Assembly: GCA_963765705.1 (NCBI GenBank)
Contig: CAVXXJ010000009.1
Span: 62,001 to 126,000, forward strand
From: Gaiellasilicea sp963765705
GTDB taxonomy: Bacteria; Actinomycetota; Thermoleophilia; Gaiellales; Gaiellaceae
Direction of reading: 5' to 3'
Length of the DNA stretch: 64,000 nt
The notes under the pieces were generated by a model. That model was not told the origin of the DNA and ran no database searches. It saw only the letters and a list, made by a program, of their open reading frames with translations. Every line of letters begins with the position of its first letter. Positions within the stretch are counted from its first letter, which is position 1. Below, one piece after another: positions 44,882 through 52,820 of this stretch. Both the position numbers and the translations under genes were made by a program.

Positions 44882-45247
44882 ATGAGTGCTCTGAGCACCC
44901 TTGACCAAGCAAGACGGATCGCCGCTCTCGCCAACGAGAAGCTGGCTGAAGACGTCGTCATCCTCGACATGAGGCCCGTGTGCGTCTACACGGACTTCTT
45001 CGTCCTCGCGACCGGCCGCAACCCGCGCCAGACGAAGGCGATCTACGACGAGGTGCACGGCCAGCTGAAGCAGGAGAGCAAGCTGCTCCCGCGCGCCGTC
45101 GACGGAACGGCCGAGGCGGAGTGGATCATCGCCGACTACCTCGACGTCGTCCTGCACGTCTTCACCCCCGAGACACGGCAGTTCTACCGCCTCGAGGATC
45201 TCTGGGGCGACGTCCCCGCAATCGAGTTGGAGGCAGCCGCTTCCTGA
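44882..45247 (+). CDS. rsfS: Ribosomal silencing factor RsfS
   Basis: 121 residues. RsfS binds L14 and blocks subunit joining under starvation. Family blocks are EDVVILDMRPVCVYTDFFVL, TGRNPRQTKAIYDEVHGQLK and EWIIADYLDVVLHVFTPETR followed by FYRLEDLWGDV. ATG 44882 starts the family N-terminus; a TTG at 44870 is in frame but has no support. No Shine-Dalgarno sequence is visible, so a short or absent leader is likely. Confidence 0.95.
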   Translation: MSALSTLDQARRIAALANEKLAEDVVILDMRPVCVYTDFFVLATGRNPRQTKAIYDEVHGQLKQESKLLPRAVDGTAEAEWIIADYLDVVLHVFTPETRQFYRLEDLWGDVPAIELEAAAS

Positions 45248-45274
45248 TCATCCGGCTCGCGAACTAACGTTCGT

Positions 45275-45790
45275 GTGGTGCTTACGTCCGACCAGAAAGG
45301 CGCGGTCGCCGAGACGGCTGTAGCCCACGCTGCTGCGCGAGTCGGCATCGGTGTCTTGAAGCCAATTGCGCCCGTGCGGTACGACCTGGCCTTCGACCTC
45401 GGCAACCGCTTCGTGCGCGTCCAGTGCAAGTGGGCCAGCCGTCGTGCGGATGTCGTGACCGTTTACTGCTACTCGTCACGTCGCGATGCGGCGGGATTGC
45501 GTCGGAAGACCTATTCCGTCGATGACACGGACCTGATCATCGGGTACTGCGCAGAACTTGAGCGCTGTTACGTCGTCTCCCCGGCCAGATTCGATGGTCG
45601 ATACCAGCTGGATCTTCGCCTGTCGCCACCGCGGAACGGACAGTCCGCACGGATCAACTGGGCCCGCGATTACGAGTTCGAGCGGCTAGACTGGGCCAAC
45701 CCAGGGGCCATAGCTCAGCTGGGAGAGCGTCGCGCTGGCAGCGCGAAGGTCGCCGGTTCGAGCCCGGCTGGCTCCACCAAAGACTCGTGA
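45275..45790 (+). CDS. PD-(D/E)XK homing-endonuclease-like protein, frame runs through tRNA-Ala
   Basis: 171 codons from GTG 45275 (or GTG 45278). The first ~140 residues match the group I intron-associated PD-(D/E)XK endonuclease family (I-Ssp6803I type). Likely catalytic residues are Glu13 in AVAETAVA, Asp37 in VRYDLAFDLG, and Gln50 and Lys52 in VRVQCKWAS, with spacing close to the E-D-Q-K set known for I-Ssp6803I. The last ~30 codons (GAIAQLGERRAGSAKVAGSS and on) are translation of the tRNA-Ala gene, so the DNA there serves two roles or the C-terminus is incidental. No group I intron or second ORF is seen. The gene may be a free-standing homing endonuclease that resides beside tRNA genes. 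Confidence 0.75.
   Translation: MVLTSDQKGAVAETAVAHAAARVGIGVLKPIAPVRYDLAFDLGNRFVRVQCKWASRRADVVTVYCYSSRRDAAGLRRKTYSVDDTDLIIGYCAELERCYVVSPARFDGRYQLDLRLSPPRNGQSARINWARDYEFERLDWANPGAIAQLGERRAGSAKVAGSSPAGSTKDS
45687..45692 (+). promoter_or_regulatory. Candidate -10 element (TAGACT) for tRNA-Ala
   Basis: TAGACT ends 11 nt before the tRNA 5' end, inside the endonuclease reading frame. No clear -35 is seen. Confidence 0.4.
45704..45779 (+). tRNA. tRNA-Ala (anticodon GGC)
   Basis: 76 nt folding by eye into a full cloverleaf. The acceptor GGGGCCA pairs with TGGCTCC (one G-U). The D arm is GCTCAGCTGGGAGAGC. The anticodon stem is TCGCG/CGCGA with loop CTGGCAG, giving anticodon GGC (Ala). The T arm is GCCGGTTCGAGCCCGGC, and the 3' CCA is encoded. 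It lies wholly within the 3' part of the endonuclease frame and is followed by a strong terminator. Confidence 0.97.
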
Positions 45791-45797
45791 CTCAATC

Positions 45798-45830
45798 CGC
45801 GAGGCCCGTCCGTCGGGCCTCGCGTTGTTG
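45798..45830 (+). terminator. Rho-independent terminator after tRNA-Ala
   Basis: A perfect 11-bp stem CGCGAGGCCCG / CGGGCCTCGCG (45798-45808 / 45814-45824) with a 5-nt loop is followed by TTGTTG. It begins 19 nt after the tRNA end. Confidence 0.85.
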
Positions 45831-45850
45831 CTGAGGGCTGTCGTCCCGCG

Positions 45851-46060
45851 GTGGCCCGGACGACCATCGCAACATTCACGTTCAACGGCAACACTGTCCC
45901 AGTGTCGTACGACTACCGCCCGGCTGACGAGGATTGCGCCTACTACACGGCCGCCGCGGCAAATCCCGCCGGTCTGTGCAAGTGGGCCGTCTTCAAGCCA
46001 TACCGAACGACGACTCCGAAGGTCTTCTTCGCCGGCAGGATCTGCCCTGGTGGCGGCTAG
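45851..46060 (+). CDS. Hypothetical small protein (69 aa)
   Basis: GTG 45851 opens a frame of 69 residues (ATFTFNGNTVPVSYDYRPAD onward) with three Cys and beta-type composition. No Shine-Dalgarno sequence, signal peptide or family recognised. It lies just after the tRNA terminator and 16 bp before the lipoprotein gene, with less GC-rich third positions than its neighbours. Could be a remnant or a chance frame. Confidence 0.35.
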   Translation: MARTTIATFTFNGNTVPVSYDYRPADEDCAYYTAAAANPAGLCKWAVFKPYRTTTPKVFFAGRICPGGG

Positions 46061-46076
46061 CCGTCGGCACGACGGA

Positions 46077-46862
46077 ATGACGGTGGGCGTCACGGTGCTG
46101 ACTGTGACGCTCACCGTACTGCTCGCCGGGTGCAGCAGGGGCAATGAGCGTAAGGGCGACGTCGCCCCCCGGCGCACATGTGGAGGCGCGGAGACGGTCG
46201 CGTCGTCGTCGCGGCCGGGAAAGGGAGACGTAAGCGGGGACGGCCTCTCCGACACTGTCGTCGTCTCCTACAGGCCACAGACCCTGAGCGACGACCCACG
46301 CTGCCTGTACACCCTCGACGTCATGGTGAGTGGACGCGTGATTGTTGTCCCTTTACGAGATCATCGGATCGAGTTTCGATCCTGGGAGACCTCGGACCGG
46401 CCCGGCGTCGTCGGGTTGGCTGATGTCAGCAAGCGCGCCGGCCTTGAGATCATCGTCAAGGTCGGATCGTCGGCGTCGCGGGACTACGTCGTCCTCTATT
46501 CGCTGCGCGGACGTGAGCTTCGCCGACTGAAGCCACCCGACGGGAACGAACGGTATCCGGACTCGTTCAGTTATGGATCAAGCCTCGGAAGCGGACAGTC
46601 TGGCGTTGGGTGCGCAGTTCGGCCCGGGTCGGGTGTGATCGTCCGAACGAGATTGGGACCCACTGCAGTTCGTGGCGAGAAGAAGCTCGAGCGCTTCTAT
46701 TACCGGCTCGACGGCTGGGCGTTGCGGTTTGAGCGGAGCGTGACCCGACGCCTGTCCGATCAGCAGCTGGAAAGGCTCGAGCGTCCCGAGCTCGGGTCCA
46801 ACGACTCATTCCCAGGCGGACTTGCCCCGTTCCCCAACTGCCTCCGCACAGTCGTTCAGTGA
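46077..46862 (+). CDS. Hypothetical lipoprotein with FG-GAP/dockerin-like Asp motif
   Basis: 261 residues from ATG 46077. The signal VTVLTVTLTVLLAGC has a good lipobox (LLAGC). The mature part begins charged, then has GDVSGDGLSDTVVVSYRPQT, a D-x-D/N-G calcium-loop pattern seen in FG-GAP/VCBS-type repeats. Later segments (GLEIIVKVGSSASRDYVVLY) fit beta-propeller blades. No catalytic motif. Longer in-frame starts upstream would run back over the small ORF and are not supported. Part of the accessory stretch after tRNA-Ala. Confidence 0.6.
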   Translation: MTVGVTVLTVTLTVLLAGCSRGNERKGDVAPRRTCGGAETVASSSRPGKGDVSGDGLSDTVVVSYRPQTLSDDPRCLYTLDVMVSGRVIVVPLRDHRIEFRSWETSDRPGVVGLADVSKRAGLEIIVKVGSSASRDYVVLYSLRGRELRRLKPPDGNERYPDSFSYGSSLGSGQSGVGCAVRPGSGVIVRTRLGPTAVRGEKKLERFYYRLDGWALRFERSVTRRLSDQQLERLERPELGSNDSFPGGLAPFPNCLRTVVQ

Positions 46863-47130
46863 AGGGCTGGTCACCATCCGGTGACTTCGTCTCCGATTCG
46901 CCAGCGCGCTTAGGCGTCAAGCATCCGCGAGCGCGAGTAGACGCGTAAGCGGAACCGGTGGGTTTGTAAAGCTGCTCGGTTAGGTCCACGGTTCTACCGC
47001 GCAGGCCCGACGCGGCAAGATTCCTGAAGAGCTGCTTGGGTCGTGTTGGGGGCTCGCTCAGCGGTTGCTCGCGCCTTCGGCCGGACAGAGGCGTTAGCCT
47101 CCGCTGCGCAATCGTCGAGAGGAGGATTCG
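46863..47130. other. Intergenic region, 268 bp, with one hairpin
   Basis: No gene is supported here. A 6-bp stem GTCACC-atcc-GGTGAC (46870-46885) starts 8 bp after the lipoprotein stop and may end its transcript, though no T-run follows. The right end holds the Shine-Dalgarno sequence (GAGGAGG) of the cyclase gene. The rest shows nothing recognisable. Confidence 0.6.
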
Positions 47131-47985
47131 ATGTGCGTTCCAGGGACGATCGAGGCTGTCCGCAATCACGTCGAGCACGCGGAGCAGGAGGGAAGCGGCC
47201 CGCGGCTCGATCGGCGTGCCGCGCTGCTCGCAGGTGCGGGCGCAGCGTTCGCGGCGGCGCTCCCGGGCGTCGCGCGCGCCAACGGCGGGCGCGGGGGCGG
47301 CAACAAGGCGCAGGACCTGACTCACGTCTTCCGCGTCGGGGCGCCGATGTTCCCGGGCGTGCCGCGCCCGTCCAAGACGGTCCATGTCACCGTGCCCGTG
47401 AACGGCTTCTACGGCCAGATCTGGAACTTCTGGGAGCACACCGGGACGCACCTCGACGTGCCCGCGCACTTCATCGTCGGCGGCCGCACGACGCCGCAGC
47501 TCACGCTCGACGAGCTGATGGCGCCGATCGCCGTCATCGACATCTCGGAGCGTGCGGCGAGCAACCCCGACACCGTCGTCACGACCGACGACCTCCACCG
47601 CTACGAGCGCAAGCACAAGAAGATCAAGCGCGGCTCGCTCGTGGCGATGAACTCCGGCTGGGACGCACGGATCGGCAGCGAGGCGGCGTACCGCAACACG
47701 GACGCCTCCGGGACGATGCACTTCCCCGGCTGGAGCGCCGACGCGGTCGACTGGCTGGTCGACGAGCGGAAGATCGGGGCGATCGGCGTCGACACGCTCA
47801 GCCTCGATCCGGGCAACGCGACCGCGTTCGTCGCGCACGTCGCGCTCCTGGCGGCGAACCGGTTCGGGATCGAGAATTTCGCCAACCTCGGCAAGATCCC
47901 GCCCGAGGGCGCGACCGCGATCGTCGGCGTCATCCCGTGGGAAGACGGCTCCGGCGGGCCGGCGCGGGTGGTTGCGACCTGGTGA
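47131..47985 (+). CDS. Cyclase-family metal-dependent hydrolase, Tat-type signal
   Basis: 284 residues of the cyclase / kynurenine-formamidase-like family. The metal-site motif HTGTHLDVPAHF has the conserved H-x-G-T-H-x-D-x-P-x-H, and VIDISERA and GVDTLSLDPGN are family blocks. An N-terminal twin-arginine stretch (LDRRAALLAGAGAAFAAALP) suggests export by Tat, unusual for cytoplasmic formamidases. ATG 47131 has Shine-Dalgarno GGAGG. Substrate unknown; related proteins act on isatin, formylkynurenine or cyclic amides. Confidence 0.82.
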   Translation: MCVPGTIEAVRNHVEHAEQEGSGPRLDRRAALLAGAGAAFAAALPGVARANGGRGGGNKAQDLTHVFRVGAPMFPGVPRPSKTVHVTVPVNGFYGQIWNFWEHTGTHLDVPAHFIVGGRTTPQLTLDELMAPIAVIDISERAASNPDTVVTTDDLHRYERKHKKIKRGSLVAMNSGWDARIGSEAAYRNTDASGTMHFPGWSADAVDWLVDERKIGAIGVDTLSLDPGNATAFVAHVALLAANRFGIENFANLGKIPPEGATAIVGVIPWEDGSGGPARVVATW

Positions 47986-48017
47986 GCTGAAAATCGAAAT
48001 GTGAGACGCTCTCTGGC

Positions 48018-49016
48018 GTGAACCGGCAGATCACGCTTGCCGCCCGCCCGGAGGGCTTCCCCAAGGAGTCGGACTTCGCGCTCGTCGAGTCGGAGATCCC
48101 GGAGCTCGGGGCGGGGGAGGTGCTGGTCCGGTCGCACTGGCTCTCGCTCGACCCGTACATGCGCGGACGCATGAGCGAGGCGCGCTCGTACGCGAAGCCG
48201 ACCCAGATCGGGGAGCCGATGACCGGGCAGGCGGTCGGCGAGGTCGTCGCGAGCAACGACCCGCGCTTCGAGCTCGGTGACACGGTCGTCGGCCAGCTCG
48301 GCTGGCAGGACTACGCCGTCGCGCGCGGCGGCACGCTGCGGAAGGTCGATCCAGCGCTCGCGCCGCCGCAGACGGCCCTGCACGTGCTCGGCGCGACCGG
48401 CCTGACCGCGTACTTCGGCCTCTACGACGTCGGCAAGCTGAAGCCCGGCGACACGGTCGTCGTCTCGGCGGCGTCGGGAGCGGTCGGCCAGATCGTCGGC
48501 CAGCTCGCGAAGATCGCCGGCTGCAGGACGGTGGTCGGCCTCGCGGGCACGCCGGAGAAGGTCGCCGACCTGAAGGAGCTCTACGGCTACGACGTCGGGA
48601 TCGACTACAAGCAGGACGACGTCAACGCCATCCTGAAGGAGGCGTGCCCGAACGGTGTCGATGTCTACTTCGACAACGTCGGCGGTGCGATCTCCGAGAC
48701 CGTCTTCCGCCGCCTGGCGCTCGGAGCGCGGGTGGCGGTCTGCGGCCAGATCTCGCAGTACAACCTGGCGGAGCCGGAGCTCGCGCCGCGCAATCTCGGC
48801 TTCCTGGTCGTCTTCCGGGCTCGGCTCGAGGGCTTCCTGATCTACGACTTCGTCCATCGCTTCCCCGAGGGCCTGCAGCGCCTCGGCGGCTGGCTCGCCG
48901 AGGGCAAGCTCCGCTACCGCGAGGACGTGACCGAAGGGCTGGAGAATGCCCCGGCCGCATTCATGGGGATGCTTCGTGGCGAGAACCGCGGCAAGACGCT
49001 CGTCAAGCTCCGCTAG
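48018..49016 (+). CDS. NADP-dependent medium-chain reductase (CurA/LTB4-dehydrogenase-like)
   Basis: 332 residues of the zinc-free MDR family. The N-terminal GroES-like domain has WLSLDPYMRGRMSEARSYA, typical of NADP-dependent leukotriene-B4 12-hydroxydehydrogenase/CurA proteins. The Rossmann part has VVVSAASGAVGQIVGQLAK and YFDNVGGAISE. It probably reduces alpha,beta-unsaturated carbonyls. GTG 48018 gives MNRQITLAARPEGFP. The stop lies in the arm of a long hairpin shared with the convergent DUF72 gene. Confidence 0.9.
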   Translation: MNRQITLAARPEGFPKESDFALVESEIPELGAGEVLVRSHWLSLDPYMRGRMSEARSYAKPTQIGEPMTGQAVGEVVASNDPRFELGDTVVGQLGWQDYAVARGGTLRKVDPALAPPQTALHVLGATGLTAYFGLYDVGKLKPGDTVVVSAASGAVGQIVGQLAKIAGCRTVVGLAGTPEKVADLKELYGYDVGIDYKQDDVNAILKEACPNGVDVYFDNVGGAISETVFRRLALGARVAVCGQISQYNLAEPELAPRNLGFLVVFRARLEGFLIYDFVHRFPEGLQRLGGWLAEGKLRYREDVTEGLENAPAAFMGMLRGENRGKTLVKLR

Positions 49017-49072
49017 GAGGGCCTGGCGGAACGCGGCCCAGCGACACAGCCGATGTTCCGTCAGGCCCTCCT
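49015..49072. terminator. Long bidirectional hairpin between two convergent genes
   Basis: Arms 49015-49032 and 49055-49072 pair over 18 positions with one G-U (22-nt loop). The MDR stop and the DUF72 stop (49061-49063) both fall in the arms. No T-run. Confidence 0.75.
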
Positions 49073-50023
49073 CAGCAGCCGTTTCAGCATCAGCGCGTTC
49101 GCGGGCGCCTGCGCGACCTCGCCCTTCGAGGGATCGCCGGCGACCTCCTCCGGCTCGAGCCCCTCGAGGCCGGTCGACGGCATCGCCGAGCGGCCGTTGT
49201 TGTTGAACATCGCGTAGACCGACTCGGACTCGCCCGCGAGCTCGCGCAGCGGCCCGACCCACTCCTCCAGCTCCGCTTCCGAGTAGAGGTAGTCGAAGCG
49301 CTCCGCGGCGCTGCCGGTGCGCTTGTTCCAGGTGCTCGCGTTGCGGCCGTGGAAGCGCACGTAGGCGGTCTTGCTCGTCCGCGCGACGACGGTGGGGACG
49401 AGGTTCTTCGCCTCGGTCTTCGGTGCGTCGACGATCACGTAGGTGAGGCCGCGCGACTCGAGGAACGAGAGAGTCTGCGCGCGGTTCTCCTCGTCGAGCC
49501 AGCTCCGGTGACGGAACTCGACCAGGATCTCGTCTCCGGGGAGCTGCGCCGCCGCCCACTCGATGTACTCGAGCGAGGCGGGCTTGTAGACGACGTACGG
49601 CGGGAACTGGAGCAGGATCCCGCCGAGCTTGCCGCGCTCGCGCAGCGGCTCGACGGCTCGGGCGAAGCGGCGGAAGACCTCGGCGCGGAGCTCGCGCGGC
49701 GGCCGGTCGACTCGCCCGCGCCCGTCGACCGGCATCACGTCCCGCAGGTCCTCCGGCAGCGACTCGAGCTTGACCGGGTGCCGTGTCATCAGCCCGAAGG
49801 CCTTCACGTGCATCGTGAAGCCGTCGGGAGTCCGCTCGGCCCAGTTGCCGACGAGCTCTGCATCGGGCAGCCGGTAGTAGGTCGAGTTCGCCTCGACCGT
49901 GTCGAAGCGCTCGGCGTAGTGGCGGATCCGCGCCTCGCCCGAGCGGATGCCCCGCGGGTACCAGACCTTCGTCAGCGTCTCGTCGGCCCACGAGCAGGTG
50001 CCGACCCGGATCGTCGCGCTCAT
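49061..50023 (-). CDS. DUF72 (YecE-like) family protein
   Basis: 320 residues of the DUF72 TIM-barrel family. The blocks are RVGTCSWADETLTKVWYPRG, FDTVEANSTYYRLP, LPGDEILVEFRHRSWLDEEN and YVRFHGRN. The family has no firmly established reaction. ATG 50023 gives MSATIRVGT, the family start; an upstream in-frame start at 50080 would lie in the terminator of the next gene. Confidence 0.9.
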   Translation of the reverse strand: MSATIRVGTCSWADETLTKVWYPRGIRSGEARIRHYAERFDTVEANSTYYRLPDAELVGNWAERTPDGFTMHVKAFGLMTRHPVKLESLPEDLRDVMPVDGRGRVDRPPRELRAEVFRRFARAVEPLRERGKLGGILLQFPPYVVYKPASLEYIEWAAAQLPGDEILVEFRHRSWLDEENRAQTLSFLESRGLTYVIVDAPKTEAKNLVPTVVARTSKTAYVRFHGRNASTWNKRTGSAAERFDYLYSEAELEEWVGPLRELAGESESVYAMFNNNGRSAMPSTGLEGLEPEEVAGDPSKGEVAQAPANALMLKRLLRRA

Positions 50024-50047
50024 GCCCGGATCGTAGGCAAGCGCGGC

Positions 50048-50086
50048 CACTGGTTGGGCCCGGGACTCGCCCAGGCCCAACCAGTG
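50048..50086 (-). terminator. 13-bp perfect hairpin downstream of the glycosidase-like gene
   Basis: CACTGGTTGGGCC (50048-50060) pairs perfectly with GGCCCAACCAGTG (50074-50086) around a 13-nt loop. It lies 12 bp beyond the stop of the minus-strand gene ending at 50099. Confidence 0.75.
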
Positions 50087-50098
50087 TGGTTCGCGGAG

Positions 50099-51521
50099 CT
50101 AGGCCCCGATCAGGGTGAGCGTGCGCTTCAGCACGACACCGCCGCCGCTGAAGACGTTCGCTTCGATCACGGCTGTGTACGTCTTGCCCTTCACCGGCCG
50201 GAAGCCGGTCAGTCGCACTCGAGCGGTCGCGTCGCTGCCGAACTTGGCGTTCGGCTGGGCGGTCGCGACGAGCCTTGCCCTTCTCGCTGATCCTGACGTT
50301 GAAGCCGACGGTCTCGCCCGGCTTCGTGCCCGTGGCGTATGCGCGCAGCGCCACCGTCACGGTCGGAGCGGCGACGCCGCCCTTGACCCTCACGATCGCG
50401 TTCCGCGCGTCGACGGCCTTCGCCGCGGCGCTGAACCGCGACAGCGACGGCTTCGCGACGCCGCTCGTCGTGCGGAGCCCGCTCTGCCACTCGCTGGTGG
50501 TGTGATCGCGGAAGACGAACCAGATGAACATGTCCGTCCGCGGATCCTTCTTCGCGAGCGCGAGCGCCTGGGCTGCGTACGCGGCCTGCTGAGCGCGCGA
50601 GATTCCCTTCGGCTCGCCGTCCTGCTTCACCTCATGGCCGTACTCGGTGATCCAGATCCGGACGTTCTTGCGCTTGAACCAGGTGTCGAGCGACTTCTCG
50701 AAGCGCCCGAACGATGAGAGCGTCACGTTCGGCCAGCGCACCTTCTGGTTCGGCTTCTGGTTGGCCGGGACCGGATACGGATGCTGCGCCCAGGCGTCGA
50801 ACTTGAGCCGGGGATTCGCGGCCGCGACCAGCTGTGCGAAGCGGCCGGGGGAGTGCGTGGCCGACTTCCCTGCAAGCGGCTTGTCGCGGCCCGCCGACGA
50901 GGTGCTCCCGACAGCGACCTTCGCGCGTGAGTTGCCGGCCTTGATGCCGGCGTACCCGGCGGCGGCCAGCTTCGCGTAGTTGCGCGGCGCGACCGACTTC
51001 CCCCTCGCGTCGAACTGCGGCGCCAGGAAGAGCTGCAGGTTCGACTCGTTCCAAATCGAGTAGAAGCGCACGAACGGATAACCCGCGAATCGGCCCGAGT
51101 ATCGCGACGCGACGGCGCGCGCGAATGCGGTCAGGTCGCTCATCCGGGTCGGCGCATAGTTGGGCGTCTTGTTGCCGTTCGCCCATTTCGGGGTGCCCCA
51201 GATCGTGATCAGCACTTCCATATCGCGCTCCTGCGTGTTCCGCACGAGCTCGTCCAGATCCTGGAAGCGATAGGCGCTGTCGAACGGATTCGACGCGTTC
51301 GCGGGCTTGGTGGGCGCGATGTTCGCCCACGTCACGAGCGTGCGGACGATCGTGGTGTGCGCGCCCTTCGCCTGGTCGAGCATCTCGGCCCGCCGGGTCT
51401 CGTAGCGGAAGTTCGGGTCGTCGTGGAAGCCGACGTACATGCGCGGCGCTGCACTCGCGACCGCCGGTGTCAGCAGCGCTGCGAGAGCCGCGAGGAAGAA
51501 GAACTGTGTCACTCGTCTCAC
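50099..51521 (-). CDS. Secreted glycoside-hydrolase-like TIM-barrel protein (frame broken near 50273)
   Basis: Inferred 473 residues. Signal peptide MRRVTQFFFLAALAALLTPA ... SA. The barrel part (about 25-340) resembles clan GH-A enzymes: acid/base candidate Glu in FYSIWNESNLQ and nucleophile candidate Glu in IWITEYGHE. A C-terminal beta domain follows (VTVALRAYATGTKPGETVGF). The frame breaks at AAGgCTC (about 50273); removing one base gives a clean end (...VVLKRTLTLIGA). GTG 51521 has AAGGAG 7-8 bp upstream and is preferred over TTG 51527, which is too close to that site. Specificity unknown. Confidence 0.75.
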
Positions 51522-51603
51522 GGGCAATCTCCTTTGTAAGTAAGGAACTCGGGCACCCTAGCGAGAGCGTGTGATGGCGGTGTTAGGTCCGGCCCAGACC
51601 CGC

Positions 51604-52643
51604 TCAGGCAGCGGTTCTGAGCGCGTCGATCTCCCTCGAGACCGCCAGCCGCTCCAGCGCCGTCGCTTCGATCTGACGGACGCGCTCCCGCGTGATTCCG
51701 AGCCTGCGGCCGATCTCCTCCAGCGACTGCGGCTCCTCGAGGTCGAGCCCGTACCGCAGGCTCAAGACCTTCCGCTCCCGCTCGGGCAGGTTGTCGAGGG
51801 CGCGGTGGAGCGTGTCCTCCGTCAGGCTGACCTCGACCTCCTCCTCGACTCCTCCTGCCGCGACGCCGACGAGGTCGCCGATCGACGCGTCGTTGTCGTC
51901 GCCGAGCGGCTTGTCGAGGCTCGTCACCGCCCGCGCGGCCTCGCGGACCTCACGCAGGTGCTTGAGCGAGACCTTCGAGGCCTTGGAGATCTCCTCGTCG
52001 GTCGGCGCCCGTCCGAGCTTGACCATCAGCTCGCGCTCGGCGCGACCGATCTTCTGCTCGCGGTCGGCGATGTGGACGGGGATCCGGATCGTGCGCGACT
52101 TGTTCGCGACGCCCCGTTGCACCGCCTGGCGGATCCACCACGTCGCGTACGTCGAGAACTTGTAGCCGCGGCGCCAGTCGAACTTCTCGACGGCGCGGAT
52201 GAGGCCGATCACGCCTTCCTGGATCAGATCCAGCAGCGAGAGACCGTGTCCCTGGTACTTCTTGGCGATCGAGACGACCAGCCGGAGGTTCGAGTTGATC
52301 ATCCGGTTCTTGGCCTCGATGTCGCCCTGCTCGATCCTCTTCGCCAGCTCGACCTCCTCGAGCGCGGTCAGGAGCGCGAACCGGCCGGCTTCGTTGAGGA
52401 AGAGCTGCAGCGAGTCGGTCGTCGCGGTCGCGAGGTCGCCGTTGACGTACGTGGCTCGGGCGCCGTAGCGCGGCCACAGTCGTCGGAGAGGCTGATCCCG
52501 CGCTCCTCGACCTCCGCGTAGAGCGCCTCGAGCTCGTCGTCGTCCAGCTCCAGGTCCTGCACCGCGGCGCTGAACTCGGACAGGTTGAGACAGCCGGCCT
52601 CTTCGCCGGCGTCGAGAATCGGTGCGAGTGTCTCGCGCCCCAT
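51604..52643 (-). CDS. rpoD: Primary RNA polymerase sigma factor, RpoD type (frame broken near 52472)
   Basis: Inferred 346 residues. Region 1.1-like N-terminus (MGRETLAPILDAGEEAGCLN), region 1.2 (TDSLQLFLNEAG), region 2 with NLRLVVSIAKKYQGHGLSLL and KFSTYATWWIRQAVQRG, region 3, and region 4 HTH (LEEIGRRLGITRERVRQIEA). The frame shifts by one missing base near 52470-52475, between ISLSDDCG and RYGARATYVNGDLATATTDS. Such a break in the main sigma factor would be lethal, so it is almost certainly a sequence error. This factor is shorter than HrdB/SigA of other actinobacteria. Confidence 0.88.
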
Positions 52644-52769
52644 GAAGGGAATCTTCCCCGCATCCGGCCGACGCTAACCCCTGCCAAGCCCTGTCCGAAA
52701 TGGACATCTAGCGCGGAACGCGGGCGGCGTGCGATCGTGACGAAGTTGGCACGGGCCTGTTTCACACCT

Positions 52770-52798
52770 GTTCGAACTCGTCTCCCTAGCGTTCGAAG
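52770..52798. promoter_or_regulatory. Two TTCGAA palindromes 21 bp apart, candidate operator
   Basis: GTTCGAAC (52770-52777) and GTTCGAAG (52791-52798) are spaced two helical turns apart, upstream of the gene at 52821 and in the region shared with rpoD. A further GTCGAAC occurs a few bases on. A dimeric regulator site is possible; protein unknown. Confidence 0.35.
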
Positions 52799-52820
52799 GG
52801 TCGTCGAACAGGAGGTCGAG

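Noticed and set aside
44868..44883. TTGACG and TACAAT before rsfS as a -35/-10 promoter
   Set aside because: The two hexamers are only a few bases apart and TACAAT overlaps the ATG, so they cannot act together as a promoter for this start.
47601..51527. A single 1,308-codon minus-strand gene
   Set aside because: Only the part from 51521 to about 50273 has real protein character; the rest is a shadow of the DUF72, MDR and cyclase genes in a high-GC region.
52737..52820. Longer start (TTG/GTG near 52737) for the secreted protein
   Set aside because: GTG 52821 has a near-perfect Shine-Dalgarno sequence and begins a clean signal peptide; the upstream frame holds the palindromic operator-like region.
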